This document shows, in pieces, positions 1 through 7,606 of a DNA stretch of 64,000 bases. The DNA lies in assembly GCF_004681125.1 (NCBI RefSeq), contig NZ_SIHO01000003.1, positions 152,122-216,121 of the forward strand, given 5' to 3'. The DNA is from Glacieibacterium arshaanense (GTDB taxonomy: Bacteria; Pseudomonadota; Alphaproteobacteria; Sphingomonadales; Sphingomonadaceae). Every line of letters begins with the position of its first letter. Position 1 is the stretch's first letter. A model generated the notes under the pieces. It was not told the DNA's origin, did no database searches, and was given only the letters and a program-made list of their open reading frames with translations. A program made the position numbers and the translations under genes.

Positions 1-3
1 ATC

Positions 4-801
4 TTATCGCGCTGTATACCCGCCATCGATGACCAGCTCGGCCCCGGTCATGAAGCTCGACTCGTCCGACGCCAGGAAGATCATCGCATCGGCGATCTCG
101 CGTGGGTAGCCCAACCGGCCGAGCGCGTGCGCGGCGATCAGTTGGTCGCGCATTTCGTTGGCGTTTTCGGATTCGTGAATGGCGTTGTTGACCATCGGCG
201 TTTCGATGAAGCCCGGGTGCACCGAATTGACGCGGATATTGAGCGGCGCCCATTCGATCGCGGCGGCCTTGGTCAGCAGCAGCACGCCGCCCTTCGACGC
301 GCAATAAGCGGCGGCACCGGGAAACCCGACCTTGCCGAGGATCGACGACAGGTTGACGATCGAGCCGCCGCGGCCGCCCGCGGCAATCGCCTCGCCGCCG
401 TAGCGCACACCCAGGAACACGCCGTCGAGGTTGATCGACATCATCGTCCGCCAGTCGGCGAGCGTGTGCGTCATCAGCTCGCCGCTGCCAGCCACTGCAG
501 AGCCCCGGGCAATGCCGGCGTTGTTGATCAACACGTCGAGCTTGCCGTAGCGCGCCAACGTCGCGGCGATCACCGCCTGCCAGTCGGCCTCGAGCGCCAC
601 GTCATGCGGCACGAAGAACGCATCGCCGCCGTCGCCGGTAATTTCGAGCGCGATTTCGGCGCCAAGTTCATGGTTGCGGTCGCTGAGCACGACCTGCGCG
701 CCTTCACGCGCCAGCCGGCGTGCGGTTTCGGCGCCAAGCCCCGATGCCGCGCCGGTAACCAGCGCGACCTTGCCGGCGACGCGGCCCTTCTTGTTGCTCA
801 T
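4..801 (-). CDS. SDR family NAD(P)-dependent oxidoreductase
   Basis: This 265-residue protein is a classical short-chain dehydrogenase/reductase, a cytosolic NAD(P)H-dependent oxidoreductase of the 3-alpha/20-beta-hydroxysteroid dehydrogenase type. The cofactor motif TGAASGLG is at residues 16-23 and NNAG at 93-96. The catalytic serine (NLSSILG, about 152) and the YCASK motif (Tyr166, Lys170) are all present. The end DGGYTAR is typical of the family. The length is normal and the gene is complete, with its TAA stop at the window edge. The substrate cannot be told from sequence. It is followed downstream by the window edge and preceded by a palindromic repeat, so its operon partners are not visible. 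Confidence 0.9.
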   Translation of the reverse strand: MSNKKGRVAGKVALVTGAASGLGAETARRLAREGAQVVLSDRNHELGAEIALEITGDGGDAFFVPHDVALEADWQAVIAATLARYGKLDVLINNAGIARGSAVAGSGELMTHTLADWRTMMSINLDGVFLGVRYGGEAIAAGGRGGSIVNLSSILGKVGFPGAAAYCASKGGVLLLTKAAAIEWAPLNIRVNSVHPGFIETPMVNNAIHESENANEMRDQLIAAHALGRLGYPREIADAMIFLASDESSFMTGAELVIDGGYTAR

Positions 802-866
802 GTAATGCTCCCCATCGGATGTTTTCCAACGGGTAGACCGCGTGCAGGCTTACCGCAACGGGGATG

Positions 867-1001
867 AAGGGCCTCCAGCGGGCAGGGGCTTGCCCCTGCA
901 CCCATGAGTTGGGACGCCCACCGCAAACACAGCCGCTGATTGTTGAACACCGCCCCAAACAATCGGGTGCAGGCCTCAGGCCTGCCCGCCGGAGGCCCTT
1001 G
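867..1001. repeat. Paired palindromic intergenic element, copy 1
   Basis: The left arm (867-903) and right arm (961-1001) are inverted copies of the window-wide element with outer arms GCCTCCGGCGGGC. The inner hairpins differ between arms: gcaggggc-tt-gcccctgc on the left and gcaggcct-c-aggcctgc on the right. It fills the gap between two leftward genes and ends 2 bp short of the L,D-transpeptidase stop codon. Confidence 0.85.
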
Positions 1002-1003
1002 GT

Positions 1004-1615
1004 TCAGACCTTGTCGGCGTAGATCATCCGGCCATTGCCGAGCTGGTCGAGCACCGGCTTCAGGTCGTCGGTCGACAGCGCGAAGCAACCCTGGCTGCGG
1101 CCGAGCTTGCCGGTCATCTGCACGATCGTCGGGCTGACATACCAGGCGGCGTGGACGACGATGGCGCGCGGCTCGGCGGCGCTGTTGGTCGCGTCGAGGC
1201 CTTCGAGGCGCATCGACTGGCCGTGCTTGCCGACGTAGAAATCGCCTGTGGCATAGGCGCCGGGTGACGAGGCGTTCGAGCCTTCGTCGTTCGACCAGCG
1301 CGAAAGCCAACCGGTGTGCGCCGGATCCGACCCGCGGCCGTGCGCGACGAGATAGGTCGTCGTCTGGCCGCTGCCGAGATCGAGAACGTGGAAACGCGGA
1401 TCACGCGAGGCGCGCGAGAAATCGACGATGCCAATCTTGTCGGCGTGCGCGATGCTGCTGCGGTGCTTGTTGAGCGACGCGAGCGCCCGCATGCGGATGG
1501 TGGGGTCGATGCCATTCGGGGCAGCAGCACGTGCCGGCACGCCCAGCGCGGCACCAGCCATAAGCGCGCCGCCCAGCAAATTGCGGCGGCTGAGCTCTGG
1601 AGTAAGCAACTTCAT
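1004..1615 (-). CDS. Murein L,D-transpeptidase catalytic domain (YkuD_2-like) protein
   Basis: This exported protein of about 203 residues belongs to the cysteine L,D-transpeptidase-like family that acts on peptidoglycan or related substrates. The N-terminus has a twin-arginine-like signal (SRRNLLGG followed by a hydrophobic run ending ARAAA). The catalytic block near the C-terminus is visible as a histidine in VVHAAWYV and the cysteine in GRSQGCFALS, the usual order for this fold. I chose the ATG at 1615 because it gives a compact signal peptide. An ATG at 1627 and a TTG at 1633 are in frame, and no strong ribosome-binding site decides between them. It stands alone between palindromic repeats. 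Whether it cross-links or trims murein is not shown. Confidence 0.8.
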   Translation of the reverse strand: MKLLTPELSRRNLLGGALMAGAALGVPARAAAPNGIDPTIRMRALASLNKHRSSIAHADKIGIVDFSRASRDPRFHVLDLGSGQTTTYLVAHGRGSDPAHTGWLSRWSNDEGSNASSPGAYATGDFYVGKHGQSMRLEGLDATNSAAEPRAIVVHAAWYVSPTIVQMTGKLGRSQGCFALSTDDLKPVLDQLGNGRMIYADKV

Positions 1616-1720
1616 AGATGGCAACATAGGCAAAATTTTCCGTTAAGTCAGGCGGATTGCCACGGCCTGTGCCTGTGGTGCGATGAGCTGAAGCTGAACA
1701 ACGTTAATAATATTGCGTTA

Positions 1721-1759
1721 AAGGGCCTCCGACGGGCAGGGGTGACCCCTGCACCCGAT
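1721..1759. repeat. Single-arm palindromic element, copy 2
   Basis: One half-element starts aagggcctccgacgggcagg. Its perfect inner hairpin is gcaggggt-g-acccctgc. No matching second arm is present. It lies in the 140-bp gap between the L,D-transpeptidase start and the amidohydrolase stop. Confidence 0.8.
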
Positions 1760-1775
1760 TGTTATTGGTGCACTG

Positions 1776-3053
1776 TTACCGGACGCGTTCGCCGCCTTTG
1801 ATGACGCCACTGACGTGTTCGAGCACGGCGATATTCGCCAGCGCATCGCCTTCGACCGCGACCATGTCGGCATAGCGGCCGGGCGCCACCGCGCCGACGT
1901 CCTTTGACCAGCCCAGTAGCTCGGCCGCGTTCACCGTCGCCGATTGGATCGCCGCCATCGGCGTCATGCCATAGCGCACCATATACGCGAACTGTTTGGC
2001 GTTATCGCCGTGCGGATACACCCCAGCGTCGGTGCCATACGCCATCTTGACCCCGGCGCGCACCGCCTTGGTGAACTGCGCGCGCTGGATATCGGTGGTC
2101 TCGCGGTTCTTGCGCAGATAATCCGCCGGCCAGCCATCGCGCGTGCCGACTTTCTCGATGTAATCGCCGTCATAAATGTCCATCACCAGCCAGACCCCCT
2201 TGGCCTTCGCCAGCGCAATGCCCTCGTCGTCGATCAGCGACGCATGCTCGACCGAGCGCACCCCCGAACGAATGGCAGCCTTGACCCCCTCTGCGCCATG
2301 CGCGTGCGCGGTAGCATAGCTGCCGGCACGCACCGCCTCGGCAACGCCGGCGCGCATTTCCGCCTCGGTCAATTCAAGCTGGCCGGGCTCGGCGCCGATC
2401 GCCAGCACCGCGCCGGTGGCGATGAACTTCAAGCTGTCGGCGCCGTGCTGGAACAAGTTGCGCGCCTTGATCCCCATGTCGTTCGCATCGGTCACCACAC
2501 CGACGCGCATGTCGGCGGGCACCATCACATCGGGCGCCAGCCCGGTGACCTCGCCGCCGCCGCCGGGCGCGGTCAGATAGGCGCCCACCGTGTTCATCCG
2601 CGGTCCCGCCACCGTGCCGGCGTTGATCGCATCGCGCAGTGCGATATCGATATAGGCGCGGTAGTTGCCGACGTTGTGGACCGTGGTGAAGCCGGCGTTG
2701 AGCGTCTTTCGGGCATTCGCAACGCCGATCAGCACCGTCTCGGCCGCCGAATGCAGCAGCGGCTCGGCGACATTGTTCGACGTTTCATAGTCGGCCAGAT
2801 GCACGTGCATGTCGATCAGCCCCGGCAGCACCATGTAGCGCGACCAATCGGTCACCGCGCCGTCGGTCGGTGCGCTTTTGAAGGGCGCGACGCTGACAAT
2901 CCGTCCCTTGTCGATGGTGATCAGCTGGTCGGTCAGCACCGTCCCCGCCACCACGTCGACCAGCCGCCCGGCACGCACATAGGTCGCTGCCGCTGTGGCC
3001 GATGCGGCACACATGACCCCCGCCAGAATTGCAACCGTCACAAACCGCATCAC
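1776..3053 (-). CDS. Secreted amidohydrolase family protein (imidazolonepropionase/prolidase-like)
   Basis: This 425-residue metal-dependent amidohydrolase has a signal peptide (MRFVTVAILAGVMCAASATA) and probably acts in the periplasm. The metal-binding HxH is in DMHVHLAD. Later ligands are seen in TAHAHG, SVEHASLID and GTDAGVYPHGDN, which is the pattern of dipeptidase or prolidase-like members (Xaa-Pro or aryl-dipeptide hydrolysis). The ATG at 3053 was preferred over the longer frame to 3101 because the signal peptide begins there. The next gene starts 60 bp away on the other strand and is also an exported hydrolase, so a peptide- or amide-scavenging role is a reasonable inference. The substrate is unknown. 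Confidence 0.87.
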   Translation of the reverse strand: MMRFVTVAILAGVMCAASATAAATYVRAGRLVDVVAGTVLTDQLITIDKGRIVSVAPFKSAPTDGAVTDWSRYMVLPGLIDMHVHLADYETSNNVAEPLLHSAAETVLIGVANARKTLNAGFTTVHNVGNYRAYIDIALRDAINAGTVAGPRMNTVGAYLTAPGGGGEVTGLAPDVMVPADMRVGVVTDANDMGIKARNLFQHGADSLKFIATGAVLAIGAEPGQLELTEAEMRAGVAEAVRAGSYATAHAHGAEGVKAAIRSGVRSVEHASLIDDEGIALAKAKGVWLVMDIYDGDYIEKVGTRDGWPADYLRKNRETTDIQRAQFTKAVRAGVKMAYGTDAGVYPHGDNAKQFAYMVRYGMTPMAAIQSATVNAAELLGWSKDVGAVAPGRYADMVAVEGDALANIAVLEHVSGVIKGGERVR

Positions 3054-3112
3054 TTGCCTTCCCTTGCCCCTTTGGCCCGCGCATAAGGGCTTACATTTCA
3101 AAGGAAGTCGAG

Positions 3113-4528
3113 ATGCGCGCTCATACCCAGATGTTGCTTACCGCCGCCGCAATGATGCTGGCGCTGCCGGCAGTTGCCGCCAACCCCAACGCCCCGTCGC
3201 CCGCACAAGTCGCCGAAGCCAAGGCTTTGCTCGGCAAGGGCGTCGGCTTCAACACCGCGCAGGGCCAGCGCAATACCGTCGCCTATGCCAACTTCCTGGC
3301 CGAACAGTTCAAGGCCGCCGGCTTTGCCGCCGAAGACATCACCATCACGCCGGTCGATGACACCGCCATCATGACGGTGCGCTACCGCGGCAAGGGCGGC
3401 AAGCGCCCGATGGTCGTCACCGGCCACATGGACGTCGTTGCCGCCAATCCCAAAGACTGGACGCGCGACCCGTTCACCATGGTCGAGGAAAATGGCTATC
3501 TGTTCGGCCGCGGTGTCGAAGACAACAAGTTCGACGTGTCGATGGTCGCCGCCACGCTGATGCGTTTGAAGCGCGAAGGCTTCAAGCCCGACCGCGACAT
3601 CTACCTGATGCTGTCGGGCGACGAGGAAAATGCCGGCAACACCGCGCCGCTGCAGGCGAAAATCGCCAAGGCCGCGAACGCCGAATTCATGCTCAACTCC
3701 GACGGCGGCGGCGGTGAACTCGGCGAAGACGGCAAGCCGATCGGCTACGGCGTCCAGGGTGCCGAAAAAGCCTATGCCGACTTCGAGGTGACTTTCACCA
3801 ACCCCGGCGGCCACAGCAGCGCGCCGCGCCCCGACAACGCCATCAACAATGTCGCGCGCGGCGCACTCGCGGTGGCCGGCTACCAGTTCCCCGTCATGTC
3901 GAACGAATGGACACTGGGCAGCTTCGCCGCCGCCGGCAAGACTACGCCGGCGCCGATGGGCCCCGCCATGCTGGCGTTCGCCGCCAACCCCAACGACGCC
4001 GCTGCCGCCGCGATCATCGGCGCCGATCCGATGACCGTCGGCCAGTTGCGCACCACCTGCGTGTCGACGATGGTCAGCGGCGGCCATGCCCCCAACGCGC
4101 TGCCGCAACGCGCCGCACTCAACATCAACTGCCGCATCTTCCCCGGCACACCGGTCGAGGAGGTCCGCAAGAAGATCGCCGACCTCGTCAACAGCAACCG
4201 CGCGCCCGGCGCCCCCGAAGCCACCGTCAAGGCCGTCGGTGGCTGGGTCGCCGGCGACGCGTCGCCGCTGCGCCCCGACATCATGAAGGCCGTCACCACC
4301 GCCGTGCAGGCGCGCTACCCCGGCATCGCCGTCGTGCCGAGCATGTCGTCCGGTGCCACCGACAGCGTCTTCTACCGCGCGCTCGGCATCCCGAGCTACG
4401 GCACCGCCGCGCTGTTTATGAAAGCCTCCGACAGCTTCGCCCACGGCCTCAATGAACGCGTGCCGGTCGACGCCATCCCCGGCGCGCTGCAGCAGTGGCA
4501 CGAGGTGATTACGACTTTGGCGAAGTAA
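3113..4528 (+). CDS. M20/M25/M40 family zinc peptidase, exported
   Basis: This 471-residue protein is a di-zinc M20-type carboxypeptidase/deacylase with a signal peptide (MRAHTQMLLTAAAMMLALPAVA). Metal and catalytic motifs are in order: GHMDVV (His and Asp), GRGVEDNKF (bridging Asp), GDEENAGN (catalytic Glu and ligand) and a C-terminal ligand region near FAHGLNE. A dimerisation domain follows GGHSSAP. AAAGGAAG lies just upstream of the ATG at 3113 and fixes the start. An upstream in-frame start at 3029 would remove the signal-peptide context. It is divergent from the amidohydrolase, and a convergent aspartoacylase-like gene ends 13 bp after it. The family cleaves C-terminal residues of peptides or N-acyl amino acids. 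Confidence 0.9.
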   Translation: MRAHTQMLLTAAAMMLALPAVAANPNAPSPAQVAEAKALLGKGVGFNTAQGQRNTVAYANFLAEQFKAAGFAAEDITITPVDDTAIMTVRYRGKGGKRPMVVTGHMDVVAANPKDWTRDPFTMVEENGYLFGRGVEDNKFDVSMVAATLMRLKREGFKPDRDIYLMLSGDEENAGNTAPLQAKIAKAANAEFMLNSDGGGGELGEDGKPIGYGVQGAEKAYADFEVTFTNPGGHSSAPRPDNAINNVARGALAVAGYQFPVMSNEWTLGSFAAAGKTTPAPMGPAMLAFAANPNDAAAAAIIGADPMTVGQLRTTCVSTMVSGGHAPNALPQRAALNINCRIFPGTPVEEVRKKIADLVNSNRAPGAPEATVKAVGGWVAGDASPLRPDIMKAVTTAVQARYPGIAVVPSMSSGATDSVFYRALGIPSYGTAALFMKASDSFAHGLNERVPVDAIPGALQQWHEVITTLAK

Positions 4529-4541
4529 AAAGGGTGCCCGA

Positions 4542-5654
4542 TCAGGGCACGATGCCGCCAAAGTCGCAGGCGTTGCCGGCGCAGTCGCGCTTGACCAGGA
4601 TCGTGGCGATTTCGGTACCGCGGTCGGTGGCGGCGTCGGTGCCGATGATGGCCACGCGGCCATCGGCGGGCGAGACGTATTCCGCCACGATATCGCCGAA
4701 GCCGTTGCGCTGCACGGCGATCTTCTGGCCTTTGGTGACGGTGTCGTTAAGCTTGACTAGCAGGGTCACGAAGCCGCCGGCGACGGCGAGCACCGACTCG
4801 AGGTCATCGCCGACAAAGGCGTTCATGTCGGCGGCGGTCTTGCCGACAGGTCCGGGCAGGACGCCGTAATAGGCGAGCACGTTGGCGTTGCCATCGACGC
4901 CGAGCTGCACCATGTCGGCGACAAAGCCGCGCGGCCCGCCGAGTTCGGTGGTGACTGCCGGAATGCCGGCTTTAACCAGTGCATATTCGAGCGTGCCGGG
5001 TAAGCCGGGGTCTCTCATTATCTGGTCGACCGGGAACAGCCCGCCGAGCTTCAGCGATTCAGGGTCATTGGCATAGGCAAACACGAAGCGCGCGAAATCG
5101 ATGCCGGTGCCGCCGGTGTGATGATCGATGCCGACATCGACATTGCCCTTGATCAGCTTGGTGGTGATCAGCCAGTTGGGGCGCTCGACGGTGTTGCCGT
5201 TCTCGCGCCCCGGCCATGACCGGTTGGGGTTGATCTGCGCGCCGCCGAGGTCGTTGATCGTCCAGGTGCGGGTGATGTTTTCGACGCCCTGCCGGCTCGG
5301 GCCGATCAACGCGATGGCTGTGCCGCTCATTTTGGCCGGATCGAGCGTGGCGAACGTCGCCTGCACCGCGCCGATCGGGTTGAGCTCGTCGCCGTGGTTG
5401 CCGCCCACGAAGAGTATGCGCTTGCCGGGCTTTGCGCCCTTGGCCACCAGCACCGGCACATACCAATATTGCCCGGTGCTGGTTTCGGCGCCGCGGAACA
5501 TGAAGCGATGCATCTTGCCCGGCGCCAGGTCGGTCAGGTCGAGCTGGCTGATCACCGGCGCGCCCTGAATGGTATCGCCGGTGTACACCGTCGCTGCCGC
5601 AACGCTGCCGGCCCAAAGCGCGGCCGTTACGCCAATCAATCCACGAATCACCAT
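4542..5654 (-). CDS. Succinylglutamate desuccinylase/aspartoacylase family protein, exported
   Basis: This 370-residue zinc hydrolase is related to the carboxypeptidase M14/AspA superfamily, whose members remove acyl groups from N-acyl amino acids or trim peptides. A signal peptide follows the ATG at 5654, which has GGGGGAAC upstream; the longer frame to 5717 lacks these. The zinc motif is GGNHGDELNP and a second histidine lies in DHHTGG. A probable catalytic glutamate is in TTELGG. The C-terminal part resembles a biotinyl/lipoyl-like barrel (VSPADGRVAIIG), common in this family. With the neighbouring M20 peptidase and amidohydrolase it forms a cluster of three exported metallo-hydrolases, although they lie on alternating strands. 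Confidence 0.82.
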   Translation of the reverse strand: MVIRGLIGVTAALWAGSVAAATVYTGDTIQGAPVISQLDLTDLAPGKMHRFMFRGAETSTGQYWYVPVLVAKGAKPGKRILFVGGNHGDELNPIGAVQATFATLDPAKMSGTAIALIGPSRQGVENITRTWTINDLGGAQINPNRSWPGRENGNTVERPNWLITTKLIKGNVDVGIDHHTGGTGIDFARFVFAYANDPESLKLGGLFPVDQIMRDPGLPGTLEYALVKAGIPAVTTELGGPRGFVADMVQLGVDGNANVLAYYGVLPGPVGKTAADMNAFVGDDLESVLAVAGGFVTLLVKLNDTVTKGQKIAVQRNGFGDIVAEYVSPADGRVAIIGTDAATDRGTEIATILVKRDCAGNACDFGGIVP

Positions 5655-5775
5655 CGCAGTTCCCCCTGCATCGAAATGACGTGGGAACATCCTCATACGA
5701 AACGCAGGGGCCTTCAATCGAATAGCGCGGTCATCGTACGCGGTCGATGGTCGCAGAACCGGTAGAAGGCCGCGT

Positions 5776-6363
5776 CTAGCCGATCAACGCATCGAGCCAG
5801 CGTTCGGCGAGCGCGCCGGCTTCTGCGGCGCTGAACGTCGCGGGGTTGAGACTGCGTTCGAGCCAAAGGCCGTCGATCAGCGCGGTTAGGCCGATCGCGG
5901 CGAGGCGGGTTTCGCGGGCGCCGCATGCCGCCAGCAGGCTTTCGACCTGCGCGCGAGTGGCGGCGGCGACGCTGTCGCGGATGGCGGCGATGGCGGGGTT
6001 CGAGCCGGCGAGCGCCCAGAACGCCGCCCAGGTGGCGAGCAGCTCGGGGTCGCTGATCGGCGGGCGGAAGTTGGCTTCGACATAGGCGCTGAGGCGCGCC
6101 CGCGGAGTGGGGCCGGCGGCGGCGACCGCGGCGTCGAGCAGCGCGCCGATGCGGTCGCCGGTTGCGTGGTAGGTCGCCGCAATCAGGTCATCGATGCCGC
6201 CGAAATAGTGCGTCACCAGCCCCGCCGAGACGCCGGCTGCGGCCGCCACCATGCGCACCGAAATGCCGCCGGCGCCGTGCGTGGCGAGGCACTGCGCGGT
6301 CGCCGCGATCAGCGCGTCGCGGCGGACGGCTTCGCCTTCGCGGTGGAATGGTGCGCGTGCCAC
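5776..6363 (-). CDS. TetR/AcrR family regulator, BetI-like
   Basis: This 195-residue repressor has an N-terminal helix-turn-helix (VRMVAAAAGVSAGLVTHYFG) and a C-terminal ligand domain resembling TetR_C_6/BetI. I chose the GTG at 6363 because upstream codons run into the operator and the divergent gene. The DNA between this start and the Rieske oxygenase start at 6431 contains a near-perfect 22-bp inverted repeat. Control of that oxidation operon and autorepression are therefore the natural inference. The effector is presumably the substrate of the oxygenase, but it is not known. Confidence 0.88.
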   Translation of the reverse strand: MARAPFHREGEAVRRDALIAATAQCLATHGAGGISVRMVAAAAGVSAGLVTHYFGGIDDLIAATYHATGDRIGALLDAAVAAAGPTPRARLSAYVEANFRPPISDPELLATWAAFWALAGSNPAIAAIRDSVAAATRAQVESLLAACGARETRLAAIGLTALIDGLWLERSLNPATFSAAEAGALAERWLDALIG

Positions 6364-6391
6364 GGGGTGTGCCCTTGCTTCCGAATAACCG

Positions 6392-6413
6392 TTGTTATAC
6401 ACGTGTAAAACAA
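6392..6413. promoter_or_regulatory. Candidate TetR operator
   Basis: The inverted repeat ttgttatacac/gtgtaaaacaa has a perfect ACACGTGT core. Only one base pair in 22 is mismatched across the dyad. It lies in the 67-bp gap between the divergent TetR gene and the Rieske oxygenase, where a repressor could block both promoters. Confidence 0.75.
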
Positions 6414-6430
6414 TTTGAGGCAAGCTCCCC

Positions 6431-7606
6431 ATGAGCCCAACAATGACCGCCGATTCTCTTGCAAATGCCGACCCGCTCGATGGGCGCTCGCTGCCGGCGT
6501 GGCTGTACAACGACCCCGAATTCTTCGGCGTCGAGATGGAACGCGTGCTGCGGCCGTCGTGGCAAGTGGTGTGCCATGTCAGCGAAATCGCCGGTGGCGG
6601 CGACTGGCAGACGCTCGAATTCCTCGGCGAAAGTATCATCGTCATTCGCGGCGATGATGGTCAAGTCCGCGCCTTCGCCAATGTCTGCCGCCACCGCGCC
6701 TCACGCCTCGTCGATGGCACCAGTGGTTGCGCGAAGAAGCTTGTCTGCCCGTATCACGCCTGGGTCTATGAAACCGATGGCCGGCTGAGCGGTGTGCCGT
6801 TTTCGAGCCAGTACGCCGGGCTCGACAAGGCGACGCACGGGCTGTTTCCTGTCGAACATGAAATTTGGCACGGCTTCGTTTTCATCCGCTTGCAGGATGA
6901 CGGCGGCCCGTCGGTCGCCGCGATGATGGCGCCGCACGATGCCGAAATCGCCCCCTACCGCTTCGATGACCTGCGCCGCTTCGGCAAGCCGACGCTGCGG
7001 CCGCGCGCGGTCAACTGGAAGAACGTCGGCGACAATTATTCGGACGCGCTGCACGTGCCGTTCGCGCATCCCGGCCTCAAGTCGCTGTTCGGGCACAATT
7101 ACATCATCGAGGCCGGCGAGCATGTCGACCGGCTGCGCGGCCACCTCCACGACGAACCGCGTTCCAGCCTGTCGGAACACGCCTATCACCGGCTGCTGCC
7201 GCGCGTCGACCACCTGCCCGAAAGCCATCAGGACCTGTGGCTGTATTTCAAGCTATGGCCGAACATCGCGTTCGACATCTACCCCGACCAGGTCGATTTC
7301 ATGCAGTGGCTGCCGCTGACGCCGACGACGACGCTGATCCGCGAAATGTCATACGCCATCCCCGATGACCGCCGCGAAATGAAGGCGGTGCGCTACCTCA
7401 ACTGGCGCATCAACCGCCAGGTCAATGCCGAGGACACCGCGCTGATCAGCCGCGTCCAGGCCGGCATGGGGTCGCGCTATTACACCAGCGGGCCGCTCGG
7501 CGAGTCCGAGGTCTGCCTCAAATCCTTCGCGCGCCGCATGCGCAATGTCATCCCCGAAGCGCGGCTCGACCGCGCGCCCGCACCCGGTTGGAGCCTCCGC
7601 AAATGA
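6431..7606 (+). CDS. Rieske non-haem iron oxygenase, alpha subunit
   Basis: This 391-residue protein is an aromatic-ring-hydroxylating or demethylating oxygenase. The Rieske [2Fe-2S] ligands are Cys86-His88 and Cys106-His109. The mononuclear iron site is N202-x2-D205-x2-H208-x4-H213 (NYSDALHVPFAHP). Such enzymes insert oxygen or demethylate using electrons from a reductase and often a ferredoxin, but neither is encoded nearby. The next gene overlaps it by four bases (ATGA) and is a CrtI-type flavoprotein, so the two are co-translated. Expression is probably controlled by the divergent TetR gene. The substrate could be an aromatic compound or a quaternary amine; the sequence does not decide. 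Confidence 0.9.
   Translation: MSPTMTADSLANADPLDGRSLPAWLYNDPEFFGVEMERVLRPSWQVVCHVSEIAGGGDWQTLEFLGESIIVIRGDDGQVRAFANVCRHRASRLVDGTSGCAKKLVCPYHAWVYETDGRLSGVPFSSQYAGLDKATHGLFPVEHEIWHGFVFIRLQDDGGPSVAAMMAPHDAEIAPYRFDDLRRFGKPTLRPRAVNWKNVGDNYSDALHVPFAHPGLKSLFGHNYIIEAGEHVDRLRGHLHDEPRSSLSEHAYHRLLPRVDHLPESHQDLWLYFKLWPNIAFDIYPDQVDFMQWLPLTPTTTLIREMSYAIPDDRREMKAVRYLNWRINRQVNAEDTALISRVQAGMGSRYYTSGPLGESEVCLKSFARRMRNVIPEARLDRAPAPGWSLRK

Noticed and set aside
755-765. Another GTAACC within the SDR gene
   Set aside because: It lies inside coding sequence and the following position reads CGAC rather than CGAA; not taken as a SigF promoter.
3098-4663. 521-codon frame antisense to the M20 peptidase
   Set aside because: Low-complexity Gly/Val/Arg shadow frame without start signals.
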